The notes: generated by a model not told the origin, from the sequence alone. A stretch of 64,000 nt of DNA from Paenibacillus caseinilyticus (GCF_027533645.1 NZ_JAQAGY010000007.1:62001-126000), one strand, 5' to 3'; counted from the first letter of the stretch, positions 45,889-55,583 are shown. A program made the numbers and translations.

Positions 45889-46427
45889 CTTGCATTCCCC
45901 TCCTTCATCTTCTGGTTCATCCTCTCCCTTGCCCTGTGCAGCCGCGACTTGACGGTGCCTGCCGAGATGCCGAGCAGGCCTGCGATGTCCTGGAGCGGCA
46001 TCTCGTAATGCACGTGCAGAAGCAGAACTTCCCGGTGCCGGGCCGGCAGCGCGAAGAGATCCTTCCACACTTCTTCGCGTTCGAAGGCACGAATCGCCTC
46101 TTCCTCGGCCGACCTGGCCTCCTGCTCCGGCGGCTTATAGCCGAAGAGAACGATTCGTTTCACCCAGTGCGACTTCCAGTAGTCCTTGGCCGCATTGCGG
46201 GTGATGGAGAACAGCCAGGTTTTGACCGCCGATTCTCCCCGGAACGTGTAGAGGCGGCGATATACCTTCAGGAACACCTCCTGCATCAGATCGTCCGCCA
46301 CATCCGCCCGCAGCGTCAGAAAGTAAGCGTACTTCCACACCTCTTGCCCATACGTCTCCATCAGTTCCGTCAACACTTGATCCTTGTCGAGTCCTTCGGC
46401 CGTGTACTGCAAATATTCGAAAGACAA
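45885..46427 (-). CDS. ECF-type RNA polymerase sigma factor
   Basis: 180 residues from a TTG at 46427 (GAGGTGA eight bases upstream); the GTG at 46436 is an alternative. Region 2: DDLMQEVFLKVYRRLYTFRG and KTWLFSITRNAAKDYW; region 4: LPARHREVLLLHVHYEMPLQ and GISAGTVKSRLHRARERM. Redirects RNA polymerase to a small regulon. Co-translated with the binding-protein-like membrane protein, its likely inhibitor and sensor. Target promoters not identifiable here. Confidence 0.9.
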   Translation of the reverse strand: MSFEYLQYTAEGLDKDQVLTELMETYGQEVWKYAYFLTLRADVADDLMQEVFLKVYRRLYTFRGESAVKTWLFSITRNAAKDYWKSHWVKRIVLFGYKPPEQEARSAEEEAIRAFEREEVWKDLFALPARHREVLLLHVHYEMPLQDIAGLLGISAGTVKSRLHRARERMNQKMKEGNAR

Positions 46428-46629
46428 CTCATTCACCTCACTCCACCATAGGACGACGAATACAAGAAAAGGTTCCATAGTATGGTAAAAAAGGAAGTCC
46501 GATAGACAGGAAGCCTAGCCGCGACCGAGCAGACAACGGGGAATGAAGTCAGAATACCAACTTCCATTTCTCTTTATTTTTACATAGATTATGGTAATAT
46601 CAGGGGTATAAAGGAGGGTGATACAATTG

Positions 46630-46755
46630 ATGTCGAATGGTCTTTTATATGCCATGGGCGGGATCATGGCCATATCGCTCGTGGTTCGCTGCCTGAACGC
46701 TGCGGACCGCAGCAAGGGGACACGCCGCCTCCCTTCCTTGTGCAGCTGGGACTAG
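46630..46755 (+). CDS. Short membrane peptide ORF, overlapping the next gene
   Basis: 41 residues (MSNGLLYAMGGIMAISLVVR then a polar tail). GGAGG lies 12 bases before the ATG at 46630, or nine before an in-frame TTG at 46627. Hydrophobic N-terminal helix. It ends 16 bases inside the next frame. It may be the true start of that gene if a frameshift separates them. Confidence 0.45.
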   Translation: MSNGLLYAMGGIMAISLVVRCLNAADRSKGTRRLPSLCSWD

Positions 46756-47165
46756 TGCCTCTGCTGACCCTCTTCCTCCTGATCCCCATCGCGGCACTCG
46801 CTGTCCTGTACAGCCTCTTCTTCGGAGGGGCAGGGGCGGCGGGCGGCTATCTGGCCTGGGAGACCGCCCCGGATCTCTTCACCTATGCTCTGCTTCTCCT
46901 CGCACTGCTCTTGACTGCGGATTCCATTATCCATCCGGCCTTGTTCAATATGTGGAGATACGGATTGAACCGTACCCTGCCCGGCTATGCCAAACAAGCG
47001 GTGAAGATCCTCGTAGACAGCGGGCTGATCTATGGGGCGGCCCATACCGTCGGCGGAGTTCATCTGCAGGGTTACGTCTCCGCCCTTTCTTTGGCGGTCC
47101 TGTATCATGGCGTCCTATGGATGGGGAGCGGAATGGTTGCGAGAATCAACAAGAAGACGGCATAA
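46740..47165 (+). CDS. Polytopic membrane protein, unknown function
   Basis: 141 residues from GTG at 46740, with no ribosome site of its own, so translation would rely on coupling with the overlapping short ORF. Four hydrophobic segments (about 3-25, 45-66, 82-105, 113-131). Not a recognised family. Either a coupled pair or one frameshifted gene. Confidence 0.5.
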   Translation: MQLGLVPLLTLFLLIPIAALAVLYSLFFGGAGAAGGYLAWETAPDLFTYALLLLALLLTADSIIHPALFNMWRYGLNRTLPGYAKQAVKILVDSGLIYGAAHTVGGVHLQGYVSALSLAVLYHGVLWMGSGMVARINKKTA

Positions 47166-47411
47166 TCCATGTCACTCTGTGATGAAGATAGTGGGAGCCA
47201 TGGAGCGCCCACGGGCGGAACAAGCATTCCTACTGAATAGAACATGAGAAGATGATAAGCAAAAAGAAACGGCCTCCGTCCGGTGGAATCCAGGACCAAG
47301 GCCGCTTCAACATGTTAATTATGGTCGGTCGCATGAAGAGGAAGGCACGGAGCGCGAATGCCGGCTTCCCTGCGCACCACGCCGCACCGTGCCGCATCCG
47401 GTAACGCAGCG

Positions 47412-48287
47412 TTATTTCATGCGGAGATCTTTCATAATCTTCTTGCCCGTCGGGGTCTGGGCCAGCCCGCCGCCGGCCGTCTCCCGGTGCTTCTCCGGCA
47501 TGCTGGAGCCGACCTCCAGCATGACCTGGATCACCTCGTCGGACGGAATGACGCTGCGGACGCCGGCCAGCGCCATATCCGCCGCGGCGAGAGCCGTCAC
47601 GGCCCCGAAGCCGTTGCGGACGATGCAGGGGACTTCGACCAACCCGCCGACGGGATCGCAGATCAGCCCCAGCGAATTCTTCAGGGCGAGTCCCACCGCA
47701 TGCATCGCCTGGGCCGGCGTGCCGCCGCGGAGCTCGGTGAGGGCGCCGGCCGCCATGCCGATCGCCGAGCCGACCTCAGCCTGGCATCCTCCCTCGGCTC
47801 CCGAGACGAACGAGTTGTTCGCGATCACATAGCCGATGGCTCCTGCGGCGAACAAGCCGTAGACCATATGGTTGTCGTCCCAGCCGAAGCGCTTCTGGCA
47901 GGAGAGGAAGACGCCGGGGATAATGCCGCAGGAGCCGGCCGTCGGCGTTGCGATGATCCGGCCCATCGAGGCATTCACCTCCGAGACCGCCAGCGCATAA
48001 GCCATGGCTTCGCCCGCCGACTGACCGAGGTTCAATTCGTGCTCCGCTCCGAAGGCCATCACGCGCTGGGCGTCACGCCCGGTAAGTCCGCTGCGCGAGG
48101 TCGTATCCTCGGTCAATCCGCGTTCGACCGCCTCCTTCATCATCCCATAATAGGCCGACATCGTAGCGAATTCCTGCTCGGGTCCGCGGCCCGATTCTTG
48201 GCTCTGCTGCTCCAGCATGTATTGACCTATGGTCAACTTGCCCTCTGCGCTCTGGGCGGCCAGCTCCTCCAAGGTGCGAAACTGCAT
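47412..48287 (-). CDS. sdaAA: L-serine dehydratase, iron-sulfur-dependent, alpha subunit
   Basis: 291 residues; GGAAGGG upstream. Contains the Cys ligands expected for the [4Fe-4S] cluster (GSCGIIPG, EGGCQAEVGSA, LICDPVGG) and the GGLAQTPTGKKI ending. With the beta subunit it converts L-serine to pyruvate and ammonia in the cytoplasm. Follows sdaAB by 113 bases on the same strand, so probably one operon. Confidence 0.95.
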   Translation of the reverse strand: MQFRTLEELAAQSAEGKLTIGQYMLEQQSQESGRGPEQEFATMSAYYGMMKEAVERGLTEDTTSRSGLTGRDAQRVMAFGAEHELNLGQSAGEAMAYALAVSEVNASMGRIIATPTAGSCGIIPGVFLSCQKRFGWDDNHMVYGLFAAGAIGYVIANNSFVSGAEGGCQAEVGSAIGMAAGALTELRGGTPAQAMHAVGLALKNSLGLICDPVGGLVEVPCIVRNGFGAVTALAAADMALAGVRSVIPSDEVIQVMLEVGSSMPEKHRETAGGGLAQTPTGKKIMKDLRMK

Positions 48288-48400
48288 GAATTTCCCTTCC
48301 TTCTCCTAGGACAAAATGGGTATCCGGCACGGGGTTCCGGCCTATAGCGATGGCTTCACCCGGCGTTGTTGTATCTGAAGGGTCCAGGTGCCCATCCCTG

Positions 48401-49093
48401 TCAGGCGGAGCTTTCCCTTGCGAGATCGACCATACGCACATGGCTGACGTGCTCCAGACGGTCCAGCTCGCCGATCAGCTCCGGCGACAGCGGACAATCC
48501 AGCTCAAGGGCGGTCAAGGCCTCCCCGCTCCTTCCCTTCCGGTCCACGGACATATGGGCGATATTGCAGCTGCTCTTGCGCAGCACATCCGATATCGCGG
48601 CCACCATCCCGGCCGTGTCGCGGTGCTGTACGACTACGGTAGGATAGGCTCCCGACAGCATCACGTGGAACCCGTCGATATCCGTGATCTCGATATTGCC
48701 GCCGCCGATGGAGGCGCCCGTCAGCGTCAATTCGCGGAGATCCGGCGGCTGTCCGGAGGAGAGCGCCAGCTTCACCGTATTGGGATGGGAATACAGGCCC
48801 ATCCCCTGCCGGAACACGACGCTCATGCCATACTGCGGCGCAAGCGATTCGGCCTGCGGGATGCGCCCGTCGTCCGTCTGCCAATCGAGCAGCCCGCCGG
48901 TGATCGCAATGTCGGTACCGTGGCCCTTGTAGGTGGCGGCGAACGACCCGTAGAACATCACAGCCGCGCGTTCCGGCAGCGGACCGAACAGCTGGCGGGC
49001 GAACCGCCCGATCCGGACCGCCCCTGCCGTATGGGAGCTGGAGGGACCCACCATGGCGGGACCGATAATGGAAAAAACATCCTTAAATCGCAT
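48401..49093 (-). CDS. sdaAB: L-serine dehydratase, iron-sulfur-dependent, beta subunit
   Basis: 230 residues; AGGAGG upstream of the ATG. N-terminal GPSSSHTAGAVRIG signature, middle GGGNIEI, and a C-terminal ACT domain (about 148-222, HRDTAGMVAAISDVL). It forms the heteromeric enzyme with SdaAA; the ACT domain usually binds serine. Confidence 0.95.
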   Translation of the reverse strand: MRFKDVFSIIGPAMVGPSSSHTAGAVRIGRFARQLFGPLPERAAVMFYGSFAATYKGHGTDIAITGGLLDWQTDDGRIPQAESLAPQYGMSVVFRQGMGLYSHPNTVKLALSSGQPPDLRELTLTGASIGGGNIEITDIDGFHVMLSGAYPTVVVQHRDTAGMVAAISDVLRKSSCNIAHMSVDRKGRSGEALTALELDCPLSPELIGELDRLEHVSHVRMVDLARESSA

Positions 49094-49433
49094 GAGCTCC
49101 TCCTAGATAGACCATGGATAGATAGGGCTTGATAAGGCGTAAAGGATACGGCGGCGCAGCGTCCCCCATCCGGTACAAGGTCCGCCTCCGGCAGAGGCAA
49201 GGCAGTGGACCCGCCAGCCGGAGTGTTATCGCCCTGCCGTGTGCTCTGCTGCACCGTCCGCCGAATGAACACGGGAACAACCCATTATATGGTTAAATAA
49301 CCCGGCAGATGGTACCGGTTCCATTCCTTCTCAGTATATACCGCCAGCTCCAAAGCATTCAAGTAAGAGGCACGAATGCTGTACGTAGAGAAGATCAAGA
49401 ATGGACTTCGCGGGGATGTCTTGGCGTCATGTC
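49094..49433. other. Upstream region of sdaAB
   Basis: No gene. A TATAAT-like -10 on the minus strand near 49290-49300 lies in a dyad (AACC...GGTT) and next to the imperfect palindrome GGTTAAATAACC. The -35 is poor. A regulated promoter is possible. Confidence 0.4.
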
Positions 49434-49471
49434 AAAAAAAAGCCGCACCAGCCAAATGCGCTGTGCGGCTT
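49434..49471 (-). terminator. Terminator of the PL6 gene
   Basis: AAGCCGCA / TGCGGCTT around a 16-base loop, followed on the minus strand by eight T; it lies 10 bases after the stop. Confidence 0.85.
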
Positions 49472-49481
49472 CAACGTGCGG

Positions 49482-51350
49482 CTAAGGGGCATCCGGCCCT
49501 ACTTCGGCAGGGGTTAGCGGGTGTCTGGCGAAGCTGGAGGCTGAAGAGCGTTCATCTGCGCCCGCGTCGTTCACGGAACGGGCTTCCCCGTCCATGTCTT
49601 CGTTAACGAATGGATACGTACCTTTGGCGTAATTTACGGCAGGACTGCCGGACGAGAGGTTCTGCAGGCCGTTCACGGTCACGAACAAAGGATTGGTGTT
49701 CCAGATCTCGGCGGACGTCCGGCCGGACACATTCGTTAGCGTGCTGCCGTATCCTATGTTTCCTTCGAAGGCCGTATTTGTCGATACGACTTCATTATAG
49801 AGCGTTCCTTTCGTATTCCGGACGACATTGTTAGCGACCCGGCTGCCTTCGGGTGCGTAGGTCTTGCCGGAGCCGACCACGATGCCGGTCGTGGAGTTGA
49901 CGATCGTGTTATTCACGACTTGCGCCCGGTATATTTTCCACTGCGCACGGAGGTCATCCGCGCTTGGATTCGCAGGATAGCCGCCGCTTCCGCCATCGTA
50001 ATTGCCGTTATCCAGGATAATGGCCGCATTCGTGAGATTCTCCATGTAGTTGTTATAGATCTTGTGGTCATTGCCATAGATTCGGATCCCAGCCTGCTCC
50101 GGCTCTACCCCGTCCCCCAAGAAAAAGTTGCCATAGAACGAATTGTTATGTCCATGCCTGGAAGTAAGTCCCCCTTGGGAGGTTTTGAACGTGTTGTACC
50201 GGACCGTATTGCTGCCGCTTTTGACCGATACGATCTCCGGCTCCCCGTCCGCATTCTCGAACAGGTTGTGCTGGATCTTGTTGAAGCCGTCCGATAAGGA
50301 AATGCCGGAGAGGCCCAGACGGATCGTTTCCTTGCCGTTGTCTACCCAGGGACCGATATCGTGGAAGTAATTGTATTCGATCACATCGTACTGGGAGATA
50401 TGCCCGTTCCCGTCGCCCTGGTAAGCGATCAGCGGGTCCGTGTCGCTCTTATGGCCAAAATCATTGTGATCGATCTGGTTATGATGGCTGTTCTGTCCGC
50501 TGACCTGCAGCCAAATCAAAGGACCGCCGGTTGCGGGCAGCGCAAACGTACTGCGTGTCACCCGGATGTTATTCGAGCCGTCCATCCACAGGGCCGTCTT
50601 CCCGGTGTTCGTGAACTTCACTCCCTCGACGACGGCATAGGAAGAGTTGCGGATCTGCAGAGCCGCCCCGCCTGTAATCACCGCCCGGCCCCGGTTGGCC
50701 GCCTTGATCGTAATGGGGCTGACCGCGGTGCCATTCTTGCCTTCGAGCAGGAACGGATCGGTATCGAAGTAAGTACCGTCGGCCAGGACGATCGTAGTAC
50801 CCGCGGCAGCGGAGGCTAATGCCGTTCTCAGCCCGGCGGAATCCGAGACGGACACCGTACGGGAGGCCGCGTCGCCGTACACTTCCACTTCCGTATAGCT
50901 GTTCCACAGATTCGATGAGTTGCCGTGGCCCACCAGCCTCACATAGCGGACTGCCTCCACATCGGGAAAATCGAAGGTCTGAAGTCCTGCGCTCAATTGG
51001 CTTTTGACATTCGATCTCACGGTCTTGAAGGTGACATTGTCTGCGGAAGTCTGGATATCGAAAGTAGAGGTCCGGGTATCTCCGTTCAGGAAGGCGACTT
51101 TGAGATAGGCGAGCTTCTTATTCGAGCCCAGATCGAACTTGATCCATTGTCCGTCCCCGCTCGCAGACCAGCGGGTAGCAAGGCTGCCGTCCACCGTATT
51201 GGCCGGCACGTTCCCATCATGAGCGCTTGCCGAGACCAAGGACGGCGAGATGGCCAGCTTGCCGTCGGCGGCAAAGGCCGGGGCAGCAAACGCGGTTATA
51301 CTCAAGCTCAGGCCGATGACAGCCGAACTTCTCCATACCATACGATTCAT
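49482..51350 (-). CDS. Secreted polysaccharide lyase family 6 (alginate/chondroitin-B type) with discoidin domain
   Basis: 622 residues from the ATG at 51350 (AAGGATGG upstream; the longer frame to 51467 is rejected). Signal peptide to about 28; F5/8-type discoidin (CBM32-like) domain about 35-165; PL6 parallel beta-helix about 170-600 with NGKETIRLGLSG and EIVSVKSGSNTVRYNTF...GGLTSRHGHNNSFYGNFFLG, matching the calcium site and catalytic Lys/Arg regions of the family. It should cleave uronate-containing polysaccharide (alginate or dermatan) by beta-elimination. Last gene of the locus; export suggests that cleavage precedes ABC uptake. Confidence 0.87.
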   Translation of the reverse strand: MNRMVWRSSAVIGLSLSITAFAAPAFAADGKLAISPSLVSASAHDGNVPANTVDGSLATRWSASGDGQWIKFDLGSNKKLAYLKVAFLNGDTRTSTFDIQTSADNVTFKTVRSNVKSQLSAGLQTFDFPDVEAVRYVRLVGHGNSSNLWNSYTEVEVYGDAASRTVSVSDSAGLRTALASAAAGTTIVLADGTYFDTDPFLLEGKNGTAVSPITIKAANRGRAVITGGAALQIRNSSYAVVEGVKFTNTGKTALWMDGSNNIRVTRSTFALPATGGPLIWLQVSGQNSHHNQIDHNDFGHKSDTDPLIAYQGDGNGHISQYDVIEYNYFHDIGPWVDNGKETIRLGLSGISLSDGFNKIQHNLFENADGEPEIVSVKSGSNTVRYNTFKTSQGGLTSRHGHNNSFYGNFFLGDGVEPEQAGIRIYGNDHKIYNNYMENLTNAAIILDNGNYDGGSGGYPANPSADDLRAQWKIYRAQVVNNTIVNSTTGIVVGSGKTYAPEGSRVANNVVRNTKGTLYNEVVSTNTAFEGNIGYGSTLTNVSGRTSAEIWNTNPLFVTVNGLQNLSSGSPAVNYAKGTYPFVNEDMDGEARSVNDAGADERSSASSFARHPLTPAEVGPDAP

Positions 51351-51444
51351 CGATTCATCCCATCCTTCGAATTGTATTGTAGATTGCAGTCGGTGATGCT
51401 GTCTTCCTGAAACAGCACAGCATGACCTTGCTCCAGCTTCAGGT

Positions 51445-53718
51445 TCATTGCGTTCCTTCCTCTTCATGCTGTTCGAACGGGAATCCGTACAGCCGCCAAG
51501 GCTTATGCCCCCCGTAGAAGCGATGGGGTCTGCCCGGCGCCTCGACCGGACGGATCGTCAGCTCCGGCCTTGGCGTCGATGCCGGGTAGAGCACCGCTTC
51601 CTCGCCCGGCCGCAGAGCCAGACGAAGATCCGCCGCAGGGCCGCCCAGCCGGACCAGGCGCGGGGAATCCCCGTCAGCCGGGCCGCAGCAGAGCACATCT
51701 CCCGTCCATCCGGTCCGGAGGACGCAGGGCTCTCCGGCCAGACTCTTGACCCGGATGAACCGGGTCTCCCCGCCTTGCCGGACTGCGCTCACGAGGAACG
51801 CCCCTTCGGTCCGAAGCTCGTGGAAGGCGGCATCGCTCCACTCCTGCGGGACGGCCGGGAATACCCGGATGATGCCGCCCCAGCTCTGCAGCAGCATATC
51901 GTGGATCGACTCCGCCGCGGCGAGCGGGGTTTCGATCACCGGCCCGGCCTCCCGGTACATCGTATTGGGCAGCAGACGCAGCAGCAGGGCATGCAGCAGG
52001 CGCAGTGCCTGGCTGCCCCGGCCCAGCACTGCGGCGATCGAAGCGGCGCCCGTCAGGCTGAAGCCCCGGAGGTCCCCTTCCAGGCCGAGCCAATGCCGCA
52101 GCGAGCGGGCAATCAGGCGGCGCTCCCCTTCGTCGTCGGTCCCGATCAGATGCAGCGGGAAGACGGCGAGCAGGTGGCTGAAGTGGCGGTGGCCATACGC
52201 CAGCGGCGTATCCCGGCCGATCATCAGGCCGCTCTCGTCCACCGGGAGGTCGGCGAGCCGGGCGAGGACCTCCTTCCACCTGGCCTCCTGCGCAGGATCC
52301 TCCCCACCCAGCCGGGCGCAGGCCTCCAGCAGCGTGACGCAGCCCCAGCGGAGCAGAGCCAGATCATAGCTGCAATCCCTGACCGTCGTGCGCAGGAAGG
52401 AACCGTATTCCGGGGAGACCGTCGGCGGAAGATGCAGCCGTCCGTCCTCCCCTTCTTCGAGCAGGTGGAGGTAATACTGCACGCTCGCGCGCAGGATCGG
52501 ATAGAGCGCTTCCTTCAGCAGCCTTTCATCCATCGTATACCTGTACTGCCGCCACAGGTTGTGGCAGAGCCAGGTCAGGTTGCCGGTCTCATCCGCGACG
52601 TCGCTTCGGAGATCGAGACTGCTGCTGCGTCCGAGTCCCGCCGAATCGTGCCGGTAAGCCTCCGGGACATTGGCAGCCAATTGCTGGCGGTGGTCCGTCA
52701 GGGCACGCACGAGCGATTGGCCGATCTCCAGCCGGCCGGATGCGTAGAGAGGAGAATAACTCATCTGCACGTTCATGTTGAACCAGGCGCCCGCCCACGG
52801 CGTCGGCGCGAGCCAGGGACCCTGGTTGTCGATGAGCGGCGTATCCGCCCTGGCGGCCGAGGCGAGTTTGTACATTTGGATCCAGTACAAGCTCTCCAGC
52901 CGTCCATCCGGGATGGAGACGAAGCTTTGGCGGTAATACCCGTGCCACCACTTCCGGTGGGCATCCACCCATTCGCCGAAGTCCGTCCCCGAAGCCCGGC
53001 GGACCGCCCCGGCCGCCTGTTCCACCGCCTCGGGGCCCGTTCCTTTCGCGATGCTGATGTAGTATACCGACCGGCCATCCGCACCGCTTACTCGCTTCCA
53101 GGCGGTGACACAGCCTTCCCCGTCCGCCTCATACCGCTGGATGCAGACGGATAGGTCCCCAGTTTCCCGACGCTCAATAACCGCCGCGGGGATATACGGG
53201 TAGAGATGGCTGGCGTCCGCCCGGAGCAGCACCTCATCCGTCTCGGCGTGCGCATACCACGCCATACGGGCTTCCAGCTCTCCCGGGGACGGTTCCAGCT
53301 CGGCTGCCATCACCGGTTCTACCGCATGGGCCAGAGCGCGGAAGCGGATGCTGCCACGGGTTGTGGATAAGGAGCCCTGCAGTTCGGCATTCCACAGATC
53401 GAGCCGCAGCCGGGTGGGATGGTAGATCATCCCGGCGAGCTCGAGGTCCATCTCTCCGATGGGCACGCGCGGAGGGAATCCGGACCCGCCGCTCCTTGAG
53501 GCCGTCACATCCGTCCGGCCGGTGACCAGCCGCATCACATGCCGCTTCTTCGCATTCTCCTCTCCATACACCATGGCGCCGATCCATCCGTTGCCGATGA
53601 AGACGCCTTCATCCCAGCTCACGGGCTTTACGACCCACTCCATGTCGCTCGCCGCCAGGAAGCCTTCCCAATCCACCTCCAGCCGCACACGCTCTTCCCT
53701 TACCCCTGCTGTCCCCAT
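51445..53718 (-). CDS. GH95-like glycoside hydrolase (alpha-L-fucosidase/galactosidase clan)
   Basis: 757 residues from the ATG at 53718 (GGGAGG upstream; the longer frame is antisense to the permease). No signal peptide, so cytoplasmic. GH95-type features: GNGWIGAMVYG near the N-terminus, NMN in GAWFNMNVQMSYSPLY (the paired Asn), Glu in TVSPEYGS, GHRHFSHLLAVFP, and ESIHDMLLQSWGGIIRVFPA. It likely removes a terminal alpha-linked deoxyhexose or galactose from imported oligosaccharides. It sits between the permease genes and the PL6 gene. Confidence 0.8.
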   Translation of the reverse strand: MGTAGVREERVRLEVDWEGFLAASDMEWVVKPVSWDEGVFIGNGWIGAMVYGEENAKKRHVMRLVTGRTDVTASRSGGSGFPPRVPIGEMDLELAGMIYHPTRLRLDLWNAELQGSLSTTRGSIRFRALAHAVEPVMAAELEPSPGELEARMAWYAHAETDEVLLRADASHLYPYIPAAVIERRETGDLSVCIQRYEADGEGCVTAWKRVSGADGRSVYYISIAKGTGPEAVEQAAGAVRRASGTDFGEWVDAHRKWWHGYYRQSFVSIPDGRLESLYWIQMYKLASAARADTPLIDNQGPWLAPTPWAGAWFNMNVQMSYSPLYASGRLEIGQSLVRALTDHRQQLAANVPEAYRHDSAGLGRSSSLDLRSDVADETGNLTWLCHNLWRQYRYTMDERLLKEALYPILRASVQYYLHLLEEGEDGRLHLPPTVSPEYGSFLRTTVRDCSYDLALLRWGCVTLLEACARLGGEDPAQEARWKEVLARLADLPVDESGLMIGRDTPLAYGHRHFSHLLAVFPLHLIGTDDEGERRLIARSLRHWLGLEGDLRGFSLTGAASIAAVLGRGSQALRLLHALLLRLLPNTMYREAGPVIETPLAAAESIHDMLLQSWGGIIRVFPAVPQEWSDAAFHELRTEGAFLVSAVRQGGETRFIRVKSLAGEPCVLRTGWTGDVLCCGPADGDSPRLVRLGGPAADLRLALRPGEEAVLYPASTPRPELTIRPVEAPGRPHRFYGGHKPWRLYGFPFEQHEEEGTQ

Positions 53719-53735
53719 CTTCCTCCCACCGCCTT

Positions 53736-54611
53736 CTATCCTTTGATCGCGCCGATGAGCGCCCCTTTGACAAAATACTTCTGCAGGAACGGGTAGATGA
53801 ACAGGATCGGCACCGTCGCAACCATGATGGCGGCATATTTCAAGGTCACCGACAGCATGGCCGCATCGCTGTCCGAAGCGCCCGTATTCGCATTCGCCTC
53901 GCCTTGGAGAAGGATCTCGCGCAGGATGAGCTGCAGCGGGTACAGCGAGCGGTCCTGCAGGAAGATCATCGCATGAAACCACGAGTTCCAATGGCTGACG
54001 CCGTAATACAGCATCATCACGGCAAGGACGGGCAGCGAGAGAGGGAGAATGATCCGGAACAAAATCACAAAATCGTGGGCGCCATCCATCTTCGCCGATT
54101 CCTCCAAGGCTTCGGGAATAGCCTCGAAGGCGGTCTTCATCAGAATCAAATTAAACGTATTGATCGCTGTAGGAAGGATGAGCGCCCACAGCGTATTGGC
54201 CAGCCCCACCCCCTTCACGGTCAAATAGAACGGAATCAGCCCTCCGCTGAAGAACATCGTGAACACGATGAACAGCATGAGCGGTTTGCGGTACTGCAGG
54301 CTCCTGCGCGACAGCGCATACGCGCCAAGCGAAGTCAGCAGAAGGTTGACCAGAAGCCCCCCCGCGACCACCAAGATCGTATTGGCATAGCCCTTCAGAA
54401 TCATGGGATTCCGGAACACGTTGGCATACGCCTCCAGGGAGAATCCGAGCGGCTTCCATAAGACCCCGGTGTGTCCCATGAGCCGGTCCGCATCGCTTAC
54501 GGACGCCATGGCGACGTATAGGATCGGATACACCGTAACCAGCATCAACAGGCTCAGCAGGAGATTGTTCACTATATCGAACATTTTTTCGGGCATCGTG
54601 CGCTGATTCAA
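53736..54611 (-). CDS. Carbohydrate ABC permease, LplC type (MalG-like)
   Basis: 291 residues from a TTG (AGGAGG seven bases upstream). Six hydrophobic segments; EAA loop EALEESAKMDGAHDFVILFRI; C-terminal KGALIGAIKG ending typical of Paenibacillus LplC/YtcP proteins. Sixteen bases after its partner permease. Confidence 0.9.
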   Translation of the reverse strand: MNQRTMPEKMFDIVNNLLLSLLMLVTVYPILYVAMASVSDADRLMGHTGVLWKPLGFSLEAYANVFRNPMILKGYANTILVVAGGLLVNLLLTSLGAYALSRRSLQYRKPLMLFIVFTMFFSGGLIPFYLTVKGVGLANTLWALILPTAINTFNLILMKTAFEAIPEALEESAKMDGAHDFVILFRIILPLSLPVLAVMMLYYGVSHWNSWFHAMIFLQDRSLYPLQLILREILLQGEANANTGASDSDAAMLSVTLKYAAIMVATVPILFIYPFLQKYFVKGALIGAIKG

Positions 54612-54626
54612 AGGGATTCCTCCTTT

Positions 54627-55583
54627 CTACCACAAGCTCGTGTTATTCCACTTGCGGCTAAGCCCATTGGATAGGAGCAGCAGCGCAAAATTGACGATGG
54701 AGTTGAATAATCCGACCGCTGCACTGAAGCTGTAATTGAACTCCTGCAGTCCCACGCGGTACACATAGGAAGATACCACGTCCGCCGTCTCGTACGTACC
54801 GGGATTGTACAGCAGGATGATTTTCTCGAACCCTACGTTCATCAGCCGCCCCATCTCCAGGATGAGCAGGATCATGATGGTTGGCAGCAGCCCGGGCAGG
54901 GTGACATGCAGCATCTGCTTCCACCTGCCGGCCCCGTCGATTCTGGCCGCCTCATATTGCTCCGGGTCGATGCCGGTCAAGGCCGCGAGATAGATGATGG
55001 TGCCCCAGCCTACCTGCTGCCAGATCCCCGAGGTCACATAGACCGTCCGGAAATAACCCGGCTCGAGCAGCAGGGTCAGCCGTTCCCCGCCGAACAGCAC
55101 GATGAGATCGTTCAACACCCCGTCGCTGTGCGTAAAATCTTTGACGATGCCGCAAATGACGACCAGCGAGATGAAATAAGGCATGTAGGTTACGGTCTGG
55201 ACCATCCTTTTGAAGAACTGGTGTCTGACTTCATTGAGCAGCAGCGCCAGCAGGATCGGCGCCGGAAATCCGAAGAGGATTTCGTACATACTGACGAGCA
55301 GCGTATTCTTGATCGTTCTCCAAAAGTAAGGGCCCTCAAAAAAGGCGGCAAAGTGCTCGAACCCGACCCACTCGCTCCCCCATATGCCAAGCCGCGGGGA
55401 GAAGTCCTTGAAGGCGATCATGGCGCCGTACAAAGGGGCATAATGAAATACAACGTAATACAGCAGTACGGGAACCAGCATAACGTAGAGCAGTTTATTC
55501 TTACGGATATCCGCCAGGATGCCCGTGCGGGACCTGCTCTTCGCCATGGCCGGCGCCGCCGCTTCCGGACTGATCGCAGCCAT
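54627..55583 (-). CDS. Carbohydrate ABC permease, LplB type (MalF-like)
   Basis: 318 residues; GAGAGG upstream. Six hydrophobic segments; YAPLYGAMIAFKDFSP and EAA loop EQYEAARIDGAGRWKQMLHVTLP identify the LplB/YteP group of oligosaccharide permeases. Second gene of the operon after the binding protein. Confidence 0.9.
   Translation of the reverse strand: MAAISPEAAAPAMAKSRSRTGILADIRKNKLLYVMLVPVLLYYVVFHYAPLYGAMIAFKDFSPRLGIWGSEWVGFEHFAAFFEGPYFWRTIKNTLLVSMYEILFGFPAPILLALLLNEVRHQFFKRMVQTVTYMPYFISLVVICGIVKDFTHSDGVLNDLIVLFGGERLTLLLEPGYFRTVYVTSGIWQQVGWGTIIYLAALTGIDPEQYEAARIDGAGRWKQMLHVTLPGLLPTIMILLILEMGRLMNVGFEKIILLYNPGTYETADVVSSYVYRVGLQEFNYSFSAAVGLFNSIVNFALLLLSNGLSRKWNNTSLW

Noticed and set aside
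45889-46068. Upstream extension of the binding-protein-like frame
   Set aside because: Lies within the sigma factor gene in another frame; the ATG at 45888 has a clear ribosome site.
53719-53991. Upstream extension of the GH95-like frame
   Set aside because: Overlaps the permease gene in another frame and lacks GH95 sequence; a ribosome site precedes 53718.
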